Source of the DNA: Eublepharis macularius
Taxonomy: Eukaryota; Chordata; Lepidosauria; Squamata; Eublepharidae
Length of the DNA: 64,000 nt
Direction of reading: 5' to 3'
Assembly (NCBI RefSeq): GCF_028583425.1
Contig: NC_072791.1
Coordinates: 44,089,368-44,153,367 of the forward strand
The notes under the pieces are model-generated. The model saw nothing but the letters and a program-made list of their open reading frames with translations, had not been told where the DNA came from and did not search any database. This document shows positions 43,636 to 55,371 of this stretch, piece by piece (within the stretch, counting starts at the first letter, position 1; each line of letters starts with the position of its first letter). A program made the position numbers and the translations under genes.

Positions 43636-44319
43636 CCAAGGTGCCTATTTTACAAAATGCGTGCAAACACTTTCTATTATTACTAAACCTGATGTGATGT
43701 TTAAGTTGCAGTGTTCAAAATGCAAACTACCACAGTGCCTGATCATGATCTTCAAAATTGTCTCTCTGTACTATGTTTGCAATATGTGGACCTTGCAGTC
43801 TGTTGGAAAGCAAAGGAAACAGAGCTTGGCATTAAGTTCTGGCAGCATGGAGGTGCTTTTAGCAGGAAGAACACTTTATGCTCCCTGTAACATTAAAGGC
43901 AAATCGAATACTCAAAGCCCACTAACTGAGATTTTTGCAAGTTTCTGTGGCTTTCAAAAGTGTTCCTTCATTTGCTTACATTTAAAATTTTCTTTGACTT
44001 AAACAAATTACAGAGAAGTTTTAGGACTGAAGCCAGAAGAAGAATGAGTCACCTACAGTGAAAGAACACGTCTGATTTATATACTCTCAGAAACATCCGT
44101 TATGGCTTTGACCTTTCCTGCTGTTTTGGCAAGAACCTGAGCATCAATAAGGTGGCCCAGATATGCAGTAGTCCAACTCCTGGATGCATTCACATTTGTC
44201 CTTGCAAACTTTCCCCCCCCTTGTAGACCTTCAATTTCTGTAAGGTTGCTGTGACACATTCAACTGTATATTGGAGCAAAATAAAATATCTCAATAAAAG
44301 AATTTAATCGGGACCCAAA
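43636..44319. other. Anonymous stretch, no gene seen
   Basis: A 113-codon plus frame (43661-44002) has no recognisable domain. No splice pair. Confidence 0.4.
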
Positions 44320-44405
44320 ATGGCTTACAAGATTGTTCTCTCCTCCTTCACTTTGTCCTCACAACAACCCTGAGAGATAAGCTGAGTCAGAGAGTGCTAC
44401 CCTGA
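44320..44405 (-). mobile_element. SINE fragment, minus strand
   Basis: 'ctcacaacaaccctgagaga' and 'taagctgagtcagagagtgc' are the inverse of the Sauria SINE body. It directly precedes the LINE. Confidence 0.45.
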
Positions 44406-44822
44406 GGTCATAACTGGAACACCGATGTGTGTGCATATAACGCCGGTATTGCGTCAGCTGCACTGGTTGCCGATGGAGTACCGAATCAGGTTCAAGGTTT
44501 TGGTACTAACCTATAAAGCCCTATACGGACTGGGATCGGTGTATCTGTGGGACCGCCTCTCCCCATATGAACCCCAGAGGACTCTTCGCTCTAGCGATAA
44601 GTATCTATTAAAGATTCCTGGCCCTAGGGAGGCCCACCTGGCATCGACCAGGGCCAGTGCTTTTTCAGTCCTGGCCCCAGCCTGGTGGAAAGCTCTGTCC
44701 AATGAGACCAGGGCCCAGCAAGATTTATTAGCATTTCGCCGGGCCTGTAAGACGAAGCTGTTCTACCAGGCATATGGTTGATGCCAGGTGGTGCCCCCTA
44801 GCCGGTGGAGCACAGGATATGC

Positions 44823-45407
44823 CAGGGGTGGCCAAACTTGCTTAATGTAAGAGCCACATAGAATAAACGTCAGAGGTTTGAGATCCACAAGACATGATGC
44901 ATTGAAATGACTTCAGATGACGAGGTGGGTTTGGGGGAGTGTCCTGAAAGTGACATCACAGGAAGGGGTGGGGTTTTGGCGCAGTATGCTGGAAGTGACA
45001 TCATTGGAAGTGGTGGAGCTTGGGAAGAGCCATCACCTGACCTTTGACTTGGAAGTGGTATCACAAAAGTGATGCCATGTCTTTGCTAGGCTTCAACCCC
45101 AAAGTCCCCAGGTATTTTCTGAGTTAGACCTGGTAACCCCAACATTTTTACAGACAATATGAAAGACATGGAAGGAAGGAAGGAAGGAAGGAAGGAAAAA
45201 AGGAAAAGGGAGGGAAAGACATGGAAAGAAAGAAGGAAAGAAGGAAAGGGAGGGAGGAAAAGACATGGAAAGAAAGGAGAAAAGGGAGGGAGAGAGGGAA
45301 ATAAAATAAAATGTATGGCCACGGCAATACTCAAAGACCTCTGGGAGCCACACAATATGTCTAGAAGAGCCACATGTGGCTCCTGAGCCACAGTTTGGCC
45401 ACCCCTG
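44823..45407. mobile_element. hAT-type non-autonomous element, 585 bp
   Basis: Termini 'caggggtggccaaact' and 'agtttggccacccctg' are exact inverses. The flanking octamers 'ggatatgc' (44815-44822) and 'gtatctgc' (45408-45415) agree at 6 of 8 places. An internal 'gagccacatgtggctc' palindrome and a GGAA-rich tract (45172-45310) are present. There is no transposase frame; the frames at 45086-45491 are simple-repeat artefacts. Confidence 0.85.
45172..45310 (+). repeat. GGAA/GAAA-rich purine tract
   Basis: About 140 bases of almost pure purine on the plus strand, from (GGAA)n repeats with 'agacatggaaag' recurring inside. It lies within the hAT element. Confidence 0.9.
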
Positions 45408-45684
45408 GTATCTGCCCTCCCTACTAGTGACACCTCCATCTCTCATACATCCCTGGCAAAATACTCTGGAGATGGCTAAATAGGGGGTCATCTGGATTAT
45501 GTGCCGCTGTGTTTACATACATACATACACACATATATGTGTGTGTGTATGTGTGTGAATATGTTTACATGTATTTTAATCTATGTATTAGGATGTTTAA
45601 TGATTTTAAATTGTATATATGATGAAATATGTTTTTAAACTTGGTTGTGATCTGCCCTGATCCTGCTGATGTGGGGAGGGCAGC

Positions 45685-45755
45685 TTGGAGACTCAAACCT
45701 GGACCTCCCAGATCCTAGTTCAACACTCTAACCATTTACTATGCTGGCTAATCAA
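45685..45755 (-). mobile_element. SINE head fragment, minus strand
   Basis: 'tcaaacctggacctcccaga' and 'taaccatttactatgctggc' are the inverse of a tRNA-like SINE head. Confidence 0.45.
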
Positions 45756-45916
45756 AGGAGAGGGCAGTAGCAAAGCACCTAACGGAGAGCACCTTGGAGA
45801 GATCAGGTAAGACGGAACTGGCTCACCGCTATGCCAGATTCCAACAAACCCTTGAAAACTGGGGCATTAAAAGTAGGGGCTTGCCCAGGATGCAAAACAG
45901 ATAATTTCAGCTCTTA

Positions 45917-46230
45917 GCTTGCCAGTCCCAGGTAGGGGCAGGAGGTCCCCCACACCCAACCTCTGCCAACCTCTCTGCATGCTCCAGAGAGTCCCAGTGC
46001 AGCACTGGGAATGATGTCATTCCTGGTCTGACACAGAAGCCATGGGTTTCTCCAGGAGGCAACTGCCTAAAAATCAGCCCCCAATTTAGCATTCGGGGCT
46101 GATTTTTACTCAGTCTACCCCAGGTGCAACCTATTACTTTTGCGTCATGACAGGAATAACGACCGCCCCATGCAACTCCCCCCACAACCCCACCCCCACT
46201 TTCACCCCCAGGGGACCTGGCAACCCTATC
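45917..46230. repeat. Fold-back repeat, family A
   Basis: From 'agcttgccagtcccaggtag' to 'gggacctggcaaccctat'. It includes the palindrome 'ggaatgatgtcattcc' (about 46008-46023) and an inverted pair 'aaaatcagcccc' / 'ggggctgattttt'. Confidence 0.55.
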
Positions 46231-49200
46231 TGGAAATGAGCAGAAGACCACCAAAAGATTCTTATGCAACCATAGCAATGTTGTCCACACACTGCAATGT
46301 TAAAATAGGCTGCCTTGTTTATAACTTGCAAGCTTTACTGTATTGCCTTTTCTGAAACTCTGTTTGTTCCTAAAATTAGAAGTTTATTTCTGTAATGTGA
46401 CACCCAGATCACTTCCATATTTTTATGTTATTTTGAAACTATGGCCAAGTTAGCTGGCCTAGTCCAAATTGCAATGCTCCCACTTCATTAGCAACAGCGT
46501 CCATATGGTACACACATTCACGGAGCCTCCTCCCCATTTTTCACGGGAACGCAAGGCATTGAAATCCAAGAATTACTGTACCGGATCAGACTTGTGATCC
46601 CTCTAGCCCTGAAGCTAATGGTATTTTAAAGGATGGAGCAATAAACCGCACAACAAACAGATGAGGGATCAACCAGCCTTTTGCCTTTCACATGCACACA
46701 CAATTGCAAACACATGTGCATATACGCACACACAACCTAGCCTCATCTCCTCATAATTCCTTCCTGCCAGAAATGTTCCTTGCTCTTTCTATGTAAAAGT
46801 CCAAGCCCTTCCTGGAACATGCTCATATTCTTGGTTCTCACAACAATCCATCGGGCACTTCTTTATGAATTATCACTCACAGTCGGGTTCTGTGAACTGA
46901 AGGGGGAAAGAGACTCTTTTACAAGTTAAATTCTTCTAAAACCGCCAATGGACTCTGAAGAAAGTAACTCTGCTTAGGATGGCAGTAGCTGTTCTAGACA
47001 ACAGAATCACAAAAGCAGGAGGACAGGGCTGTGCCTGAACCAATAAGGTCACCCTATCACATGATCCGTTGCAGGGAAACAGTTGTTAACCAGATGGGCG
47101 ACCTTCAACAGAAGTTCTGGAAGATGACAATGCCCATTTCCCTCAAAGTTGCTCTCATTCTCTGTGTGGGGAAGATGGCTGGGATACTGTTGTGATGATA
47201 CAGCACAAGGCATCACAAGCCGCTTTGCTGTGCCACTTGGAACTTCCCACCTACCAACCACTGTGTTCCATGTTTCCCTGTGTTTTTTGTCTGTATTTTT
47301 CTTTCTTTCTCTCCTGAAGTGTTGTAGCACACTCCTCCTCCGATTACTGTTTTAGAAACCATTTCCCACCTCCAGCGACAACAGACAACAACATCCTTGG
47401 CTTGCACAACTAATAGCCTGTTCTCCTCAATGTGTGGGAACAAGGCTATCGTTACAGCTGGCTAGTGCTTGTATGGTGCTAGACGCCTGCAACATCCCCA
47501 CGAGGGCAGAAGGCTTTCTGTTTGGAAAGCCCAGTCCATAAAAGCCACATTGCATCTCATGTCAGCTTTCATCCGGCACTTTCTGCCTGGAATCGTTTAA
47601 AAGGCCCTTGAACAGAGAAGCTGCATTGCTCTGCTGATGGTCAATGTGCAGACAAAAATACAGAGTCTATTAGATGTACACTTGCACACTGTACACTGCC
47701 CCCAAATTAGAGATGCTATGAATTTCACAATGAATGTATTCACCAGTTGAACTTACTGTTTTTGAAGGTGTTGCTCAGACATGAGCCAATTGCCCAATAT
47801 GTTCATGCCGAACAACTGTGGATGCCTGCTGAACAGATTTGCATTGGGTATTTGCAAAACTGCACACTGGCCAAGACGTTGCCCATTCAAACCAACCGGC
47901 GTCCATTTGTGGAACTAATTAGACCAACAGCAAAGGGTACGGATTTATTAAAACACCGCATTTATTTATGTCTGATTTATATGATTTATGACTGGTATAA
48001 TGATCTATTTAAAGAATTACTCACTGAGTGGCACAGTTATACAGTAAGGATGGGGATGAGGGGGTAGGACTCAGTTGGGCTATATGAAAACACATGTGAG
48101 GAAAGCAGATTGCGGTGTGCTGCTTGGTTAGGAAGGAATACAGAGGAGCACTCTGCCAAAAAGTCACAAATAGATCAGTGAGCTGTCAAACTTATCGAAA
48201 AATTGGCTCTGTGTTCATGACCTGCGAATAGAACATGTTCCAAACTGATGGGTGTTCAAGTATCTCTACCCAAAACACACCCACCCATTAATACAGACTC
48301 TGTTATTTTTAGCCTACTGTTCTTGAGATTAAGAGTCAGTTCTCACAGCAGTGCATGTTGCCAAACAGGCCTAGTTTCCTTTTTTCTTCCTCTTCTAACC
48401 ACAAGTAGATCATTTCCGGTTAGCAAACAGCGCACAATGGGACTTCAAAAATGCCTTATGATGTCCTGCTGGGGACCCGAGAGATTGTTCAAGTGTAAAC
48501 TCAGACCAAGTTGATGGAGTGGTGGTGGAAGCCAACCCAGTTTGCAAACAAACCCCAAAACAGCTTGGGGGGAATTAGACACCTCCTGTTTTGCCTTGAG
48601 TTTGCTGGCCTCCCATGATATCATTCTTGCCAGTTTGTTGTTGCTGCCTAAATACAGCTATGAAGGTACAAAACAAAATGACAGATTTCATTTGGGAGGC
48701 ATGGGGAGCTCTGTCCATTAAAAAATCAGAAGAAACTGCAAGAAGCTGTAGGGCTCTCCCATGTGCTGCTTGGAAAATGTGATCTTCTGTAGTAGCAGCT
48801 GACTTCCATCTGTCTGATTAATGCAGTTGCCATGGCAGATTGCAGTCCCAAAGACATGGACAGTGTCTGACCTAGGATGCATTCTCACTGAGGCTAAACC
48901 ACTTCAGACTGCAGGAGGGTACTCGTATAACAAAACGCAGCTCCATTTAAAAAATCCTGTCTCATAGAAAAACAACATGCCACAGGGAACGAAGGCTACT
49001 AGACTTTCTCTCTGACATCTATTTTTCTATTTTCATGGACTGGAGGGGGCGTAGTCAGTTATGTGAGCCCCCACCTGCAATCTGAAGTGCTATAACCCAG
49101 ATGTTGCTGAACACATCAAGTCAATTAATTGGTCTAACCTAATGGTGCCTACTCTGATTGACAGTGGCTCTTCAGGGTACGTGCCAAAGAAGCACTTGCT

Positions 49201-49494
49201 ACTCAAGATTCTTCAGTGGGAGACGCTAACGGCTGAACCTGGGAACGTCTACATGCAAAGCATTTTCTTCCCCTGTCCCAGCTTCACCAGCTCCATCTGC
49301 ATCCACACATCGTTGGATATTGTGCTATCATTGTGCCATAGCAGTAATTCACAACTGGATTTTCCTGCGTGGGCAAGATACAAAGCTTGGGCCCTCGCAG
49401 CATTTCTAAATCCCTTTAAAATGGCACTGGTATCCTTGCGGCAGACACAAGGATGCCATCGTGCCCAGTTTGGCCCTTAGTCAGACCACGGCTC
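46231..49494. other. Anonymous 3.3-kb stretch, no gene seen
   Basis: Frames of 60-112 codons occur on both strands with no domain, start context or splice pair. No clear repeat edge was found. Confidence 0.45.
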
Positions 49495-49670
49495 TAGCAG
49501 AGTCATTATTGTCTTCTCTGACTGGCAGCAGCTGTCCAGAGTCTCCGGCAGAGGTCCTTCACATCACCTACCATAGGACCCTTCTATCTGTAGATGCCAG
49601 GGAATGACCCCAAGACTTCCTGCATGCAGAGCAGATGCTCTACCACAGAGCCATGGCCACGCCCCAATCC
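49495..49670 (-). mobile_element. tRNA-derived SINE, minus strand
   Basis: The plus strand shows 'ctgactggcagcagctgtcc', 'gatgccagggaatgacccca' and 'agatgctctaccacagagcc', the inverse of body, B-box region and A-box region. Confidence 0.65.
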
Positions 49671-49984
49671 AGCTGAGAATCATTTCTATGTCACAACATC
49701 CAGTGATGTGTAGATGCAACCTGAGTGAGAATCAGGCTCCAGTCAAGGCCTGATCAAGAGCAAAACCATTAATTTGACTGGCTATTAATGAGGGAGACCA
49801 AAGCATTTGTAGGATAATGGTAAGGAATGTTGTTCTGCTCACCTTCTGACAGACTCAAGCACACTGAATTGTTCAGAATTTTGCCATATAGGAATCAGTT
49901 CTCTTGAGCATGAATGATTTAGGCGCCTGGATGTAAATGTTAGAGGTGTGGTTTGTTCTCTCTGGGAACTTACCATCCTGAACA
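49671..49984. other. Anonymous stretch, no gene seen
   Basis: Nothing supported between two SINEs. Confidence 0.4.
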
Positions 49985-50170
49985 CATAACGTCAGCCCAT
50001 GGGTCTATGAAGGTCAGTACTGTCGACTCTCACTGGCAATGGCGTTCCAGGATTTCAGATCTTACATACCACCTTCTATCAGTCCTTTTAACTGGGGATG
50101 CCCGGGATTCAACCTGGGGACATCTGCATGGGAAGCTGATGCTTTGCCACTGTGCTGCAGCCCCTCCCAT
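49985..50170 (-). mobile_element. tRNA-derived SINE, minus strand
   Basis: 'aggtcagtactgtcgactct', 'ggatgcccgggattcaacct' and 'gctgatgctttgccactgtg' follow the same inverse order as at 49495. Confidence 0.6.
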
Positions 50171-50494
50171 TTTATTGAGGTCCAGCACCATTGTGAAGGG
50201 GAGGGGGTTAACATCCCCCAGAGATAATGATCCAACCCTGACAAAGCTCTTAATTCAAGACTCAGGCCATCAAATAGCCACACAGTCCAGAATAATAAGG
50301 GACTTAATAATAAGTCCCTTTTCACATACAAGATCCAAGACAAACTGGGATAGTCCCAGCATCATGGCATCAACAAAATCATGAGCACAGCAAGACAAGA
50401 TATGGCCATTGAAATCCCTCAGATTCATTAGCTTAGCAGTTTCCAGGACTAGGCTCAAGATATATAAACACACTAAGTTGCTTTGTTCAGAATT
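50171..50494. other. Anonymous stretch, no gene seen
   Basis: A small inverted pair 'aagggacttaa' / 'ttaagtccctt'-like lies at about 50299-50321. Nothing else is supported. Confidence 0.4.
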
Positions 50495-50631
50495 ATTAGT
50501 CTTCCAAGGTCAGTATTGTCTACTCTGGCAGTAAGTCCCCAGGTCTGTGGCAGAGGCCTTTTACATTACCTGCTTACTGATGGTTGTAATTGGAGAGTGC
50601 CAAGGACTGAACTGAATTCTTCAGCAGGCAG

Positions 50632-50940
50632 TCATGGATAACCCACTCCTCTCAGCCCCAGCTCCCCAGTTATGGGGATAGTAATAACCAGGGTTTTTTT
50701 TCTGGGAAAAGAGGTGGTGGAACTCAGTGGGTTGCCCTCGGAGAAAATGGTCACATGGCTGGTGGCCCCGCCCCCTGATCTCCAGACAGAGGGGAGTTTA
50801 GATTGCCCTCCGCGCCCCCGCGTTCCCCCCAAAAGAAAGCCCTGGTAATAACACTGGTTTTGTTCACCGCTCTGAGTGGGGCACTAATCTGTCTAGAAGA
50901 GCAGTAAGCTAGCGCACTGTTGTTGCTGCTGCTGTTATTA
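50632..50940 (+). mobile_element. SINE nested in a SINE
   Basis: 'ctctcagccccagctcccca' and 'tatggggatagtaataac' continue after the MITE as 'ttgttcaccgctctgagtgg' and 'gcactaatctgtctagaaga'. This is the plus-strand form of the SINE at 22495, without its head. Confidence 0.7.
50689..50844. mobile_element. hAT-type MITE, copy 3, perfect 8-bp TSD
   Basis: It starts 'cagggttttttttctgggaa' and ends 'caaaagaaagccctg', with the octamer 'gtaataac' on both sides (50681-50688, 50845-50852). It shares 'ggtggtggaactcagtgggt' and 'ggccccgccccctgatctcc' with copy 1 but lacks most of the second arm. Confidence 0.9.
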
Positions 50941-50985
50941 TTCTGCATGCAAAGCATGCGCTCTGCCACTGAGCTATGGCCCCAC

Positions 50986-53324
50986 TTCTGCCAGTTTAGC
51001 CAGAGTACTTATTGGAGGGAATAGGTGCATGGTACACCATCAGTGTTCCCAACCTGACCCTGGAATCCAAAGAAGAATCTACAATCAAGCCTGGCCACTG
51101 TTCAGTATCTACAAAAGGAGAAAAATTCCTGGAGGATTACAGCCTTTCTGTCCTTCAGTGTTCATGAAGGGCCATATATCTCTCTGGAAGTGACTGAGAC
51201 AGAATTGGTTTTCCAACATTCAGCCATAGGGCTTTGGACACACATCCCACGTGTATATCCATGTCCTCTATCAGTTTATAGAGATCTTATTTGTAACAGA
51301 CCTGGAATTCAGCAACATCAAAGCTCAGAAACACATGCTTTTCTCGCTGCCATGGCTTTGTTTTAAAAGAAGAGGCAGAAGCAGTTCAAAGACTTTATAA
51401 AATGGGAAGTTATAACCCTGGAAATTTAAAGATCGCTAAAGGATTGTGGGACAACCTGTTAAGAATGGGGGAAAAAATTCAGCGCAGCCATTGTCAGGGT
51501 GGGTTGGATCCTACCAGCTTTTCAATTCAATCTTGCTAGGCTCTGCTCCTCACTTCAGCCCCCATCCTGCATGATTTTTATCAATGCAAGTCCCAGGATC
51601 AATGACAGAGACTTTCTCGTGATTAAAAGGGCCCCTCCTCCTTCTTGCTTATGCTGAAAAGCTGGTAGGATCCAACCTAGCAACTGGAGAAAACACTAGG
51701 TTTTCTTTAGAAAGGTGAAGTGTGACATCTAGTGGCCAGAAAACCAAGTTCTTGCATAAAGTAACCAAAATCAAGTTTGTTCAGTAATAAACACCTACTA
51801 AATTCAGGCATCATTACTCTCTTGACCAGAAAGCTCTCTTAGCGTTTTATACATTTAATAGCAACATATATTTAGTACATTTTATACTTTTAATAGCAAC
51901 ATACATTTAATATATTTAGCCCACTTGCTAAAATGTGACAACAACCTAACATGGCTCCCTAAAGAGTATAACTGTATTACATTCACACTTTACGTTTTTA
52001 TGCAAACCCTGGCATGCACATGAAATATGTGAAGTATCTTGTAGGGGCTTACAGCTGTGCATCCTAGTAACTGATGATGATAAATCAGAGTCCAGGAAGC
52101 TTTACTGTAAAACATAGCTGACTCACTCACCCTCTGTTTTGCAATCAGTTCCTGCAATTAAAACCATTATGACTATTTGGGATATAGCTGTAGTGAGTGG
52201 CTTCAGGATGAATGTATTTTTAAAAACCATGATATTATTTAGATGGTTTGCATTATGTCATATACTATGCACTATCTATTACATGTTATGGCCTTTGGAT
52301 GATACTTCTGTTATATAAATCTTGACTGGCTACAATGAATACATTTTACACCTTTCCTTCCCCTTGAATAGGTGGCTGGATTGGCCCCACTTTTAAATGT
52401 AAAGCACATTTAATGTAAAGCACATTGTCCCAAATTATGTATTCCAACATTCATTCCAACATCTCTATATCAAGGGAGATACATTGAGTTACAAACAGAT
52501 ACCACCACCACCCATTCTAAACAAAGGTGGGTTAAACAAAGGTTTCGGGTCCCTTTGCTAATTGTTCAGCCACAATGTAAAAGTATTCTCTGGACTGGCA
52601 GGAAAGAAATGTTTTTGCAAATTCTCTTGGTTTGGGGGCAAACCTTTTAGCAGGGAGACAAAAGTAATTTTAACATGCCAGATGCAGCCATTTCCATTTC
52701 ACTGCTTCACTACAGGAAGCCTCTTTTTCAGCTGCATAGCACAGATGGGTCCTTGGCATAAAAAGTACAGCTTTTTATGAATTTGGTTCTGCAGCTTTGA
52801 TATTTTTTGCCAAGTTGCTCCATTAGTTCATGCCTTTCTCGATGCCTAAAAATAAAGCTTTGCTAACTTAAAAAAAATAGTCTGCGGATGATCACTGAGA
52901 GTTCCCGTAACTGATTGAGGAACACAATTGTGTTCCATCAATATTTCATACTAGACCATTTGCAGCCCAGTCATACCAACATTTTCTTGTGAGTAACAGC
53001 CCCGCTAATTTTAATGGGACTTAATTTGAAATAATCGTTCATGGATTGTCATCTTTAAACACGAACACAGCAAATGAAATAGACATCCCATCATTTTCAT
53101 CCTGTTGCCAATTTTTTCCCCCTTTACTTTGGCAACAGATGATTTCTTACTTGTTCCCAGATGTTTGTTTTCTGAGCTCTAACATTTTGGGACTCAGATC
53201 TCATTAGTAGGCTGGCTCACTACTGTCGGCTACTCTCGGCTACTATTTTTATTCCTTCCCAAGTCATTGACTTGCCACACCCCAAGAAAGCATCTGATAT
53301 CATTCTTAGAAGAGAAGACAAGGA
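50986..53324. other. Anonymous 2.3-kb stretch, no gene seen
   Basis: AT-rich with few frames; apart from the hairpin at 51502 and a small duplication 'aatgtaaagcacatt' at about 52397-52426, nothing is supported. Confidence 0.45.
51502..51677. mobile_element. 176-bp TIR element
   Basis: 'ggttggatcctaccagcttt' is exactly inverted as 'aaagctggtaggatccaacc' at the right end. The interior is unpaired and non-coding. No target duplication is clear. Confidence 0.65.
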
Positions 53325-53475
53325 AGCTGCCATATACTGAGTTGGGCCATGGATCCTTCTTGCAGGCCAATATACCGACTGGTAAGAACATTTTGTTTTG
53401 AACTGGAAAGACTAGAACTTGGACCTCAAACCTTTCAGTGCCAAGCATGTTCTCTATCACTGATCCTGTATTTCC
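53325..53475 (-). mobile_element. tRNA-derived SINE, minus strand, partial
   Basis: 'aaggaagctgccatatactg' with 'agttgggccatggatccttc' is the inverse 3' end. 'aacttggacctcaaaccttt' and 'gcatgttctctatcactgat' are the inverse head. Confidence 0.6.
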
Positions 53476-53787
53476 ATGGCTAAAGTAGCTACCTTCCCCA
53501 GAAGTCTAGGGAAAGTTGTCAGTCCTTGGCAGCTAGATCCCCAAGTCCCTCACAGCAAGCACTCAGGTGCATTGGTTGAAGTAACTTTTATTAGAGATCC
53601 ATACAGTTCACGGTGTTCACACAAAGGTAGCAATTGGCAGAAGTGACTATTCAACAATGAGCAGTGCTAATTATAGGGAAGCTTCCTGCCCTTTGGGGCC
53701 CTTAACATTCAGGCATGAAAACCCCAAAGAGATACATGGGAACTGATTAGTTTAGGCTAGACATAGTACAGGATGAAATCATCTCAG
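53476..53787. other. Anonymous stretch, no gene seen
   Basis: No supported exon or repeat edge. Confidence 0.4.
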
Positions 53788-53903
53788 GGCCAAGCTACAA
53801 GTGATGAATGACACTTGAACGGCAAGTGTATTTCTCCCTGTTCACTTGCCCTCCACTCAATCCGCTTGCCGTTCAAGTGTCATTCGTCACTTGTAGCTTG
53901 GCC
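53788..53903. mobile_element. 116-bp hairpin MITE, TSD CTCAG
   Basis: 'ggccaagctacaagtgatga' faces 'tcgtcacttgtagcttggcc', and 'acacttgaacggcaag' faces 'cttgccgttcaagtgt'. CTCAG flanks both ends (53783-53787, 53904-53908), with TCA as the minimal reading. The arms are almost unmutated, so the copy is young. Confidence 0.8.
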
Positions 53904-53908
53904 CTCAG

Positions 53909-54494
53909 TCTCTGAGAAAAGATACATTGCTGGCTGCTCGCAGCTTGCATTCAAGGACACTTACTGTAGAAGTGAAAGTAAATACCTTCAACAGATAACA
54001 GATAACCCCCACTGGCTCAGTTTACACACTCTCAGATTATTAATACAGTGTACAGAATACAACCTCAGCAAACATTTATGATCAGCACAAAATGCAAAAC
54101 ACTTTAATGGCAGGTATGCAGGCAGGCATACATGACAGGAGTTCTCCGTCACAAGCCATCCCTCTGTCACAAGAAGACCCTACTTCTAACTGACAGAACA
54201 TGCGTAGATGCTAACATGTTTACCTAGGCATGATCTCACAGTGAAGCTTCTTCATCTGTTCTAGAGAGCTTTTGAGAAAGGGGCTGAAATGTCTTCCCAG
54301 AAGGCCTTTTCCCCCTATACACCTTGGTACTAAACCAGCTCAAGTCATGAACAACTAGTCATGCATTATGAGTCCTATTCAGTTTGCATCCAAATATGCC
54401 CTCAGCCATTTGAATACAGAGAGGAGGCTGCTTCCGTGCAGGCTGCCTGGTTTGATGATTTTATTTTGCATTCTAGTGAGCAGAAGTTTTAAGA
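53909..54494. other. Anonymous stretch, no gene seen
   Basis: Only short chance frames. Confidence 0.4.
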
Positions 54495-54499
54495 CTATG

Positions 54500-55366
54500 G
54501 TCGAATCCACATTCACCCATTACCCACATGTTTATCGGATATCTTCCGTTTGCCTCCAATCCGCGATTTTTTCCTCTTCATTCACATTCCTGCTTCCAAT
54601 CCGTCTTTCTCGCGCGTCCCTCCAGTCACACGGCCGCTCGAAAACCGCTTTTTTGGGCGGGACCTTTTTTCCCCGCCCATTTTTTTTATTTTTTTGAGCG
54701 CACTTTTCCGTTATTTCGATCTTGCCTTATAAAGAAACATCATTGAAGATAATGATGCCTCTCTTTCCCCCACTGACAGCACTGATGGCTCTCTCCCGTT
54801 TCTTTTTTGGAAATTTGGAAGCATGTGGGAAGCTTTCATGCGCATTTCCTATGCAGGACAGTTCAGTGCCTGAATTTTACTGAAGTTTCACTTCCTTGGA
54901 GTGTCATTATTTCGATATTTCATAATTTTGATATTACAGTAATATAAAATAAAAAAAAACAGTTATAAAGGAAGTTTCGCGAGTCCGTTCTGAGGATGAA
55001 TTCACCCCAAAATGATTTTTCAAACTACCAGATTTGATTCAGAAACAGCATAATCAATAAATCCAATGCTATGAAGTCAAAAACAGTCTTTTGCAGACTA
55101 CGGAGCACTTGCAAGTTGAATCAGCCAACAGGAACTCTCGGAACGGCCGGAGAGACAGGAAGGGGGGTGGTTTTTAAAAAAACCGCATAAATTGCGCATT
55201 GGCCCGTTCACGGCCACCGTGAAACTCCCGTTGAAAACCTGTGACCACATATTCAGGAGAAATGCGAATGAAATGCGTCTGTTTAATGAGGTAATGTGAC
55301 CGGCACTCAGGATTGCGTGGGGAATGCAGGGAACATGCGACTTAGAATGAGTAATGTGGATTTGAC
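54500..55366. mobile_element. 867-bp TIR element, non-autonomous
   Basis: Left end 'gtcgaatccacattcaccca' and right end 'gagtaatgtggatttgac' are inverse with few mismatches. CTATG flanks both sides (54495-54499, 55367-55371); the alternative minimal duplication is TAT. The interior is unusually CpG-containing ('cttttttgggcgggac', 'cgcgagtccg'). It has frames of up to 109 codons near the left end that show no transposase motif. Confidence 0.65.
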
Positions 55367-55371
55367 CTATG

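Larger units (their letters stand above)
44425..45680 (+). mobile_element. L2/CR1-clade LINE C-terminus and 3' UTR with hAT insertion
   Basis: The frame 44425-44781 encodes the best-kept C-terminal block here: 'HITPVLRQLHWLPMEYRIRF', 'KVLVLTYKALYGLGSVYLWD', 'RASAFSVLAPAWWKALSNE', ending 'KTKLFYQAYG' and a stop. The 3' UTR is split by a hAT element (44823-45407) and resumes with 'cctccctactagtgacacct', 'aaattgtatatatgatgaaa' and 'tgatctgccctgatcctgct'. The lack of interruption suggests this is a younger LINE copy than those at 25861 and 38570. The 5' part is truncated. Confidence 0.8.
50495..50985 (-). mobile_element. tRNA-derived SINE split by a second SINE
   Basis: The body 'aaggtcagtattgtctactc' to 'aggactgaactgaattctt' (about 50495-50631) is separated from its tRNA-like head 'gcatgcaaagcatgcgctct' and 'gccactgagctatggcccc' (50944-50985). 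The intervening sequence is another SINE, which in turn holds a hAT MITE. Confidence 0.65.

Noticed and set aside
45086-45491. 117- and 132-codon minus frames rich in Phe/Ser/Pro
   Set aside because: They translate the GGAA-rich simple repeat inside a hAT element.
49142-49480. 112-codon plus frame
   Set aside because: No recognised motif or splice context, and a SINE begins immediately after it.
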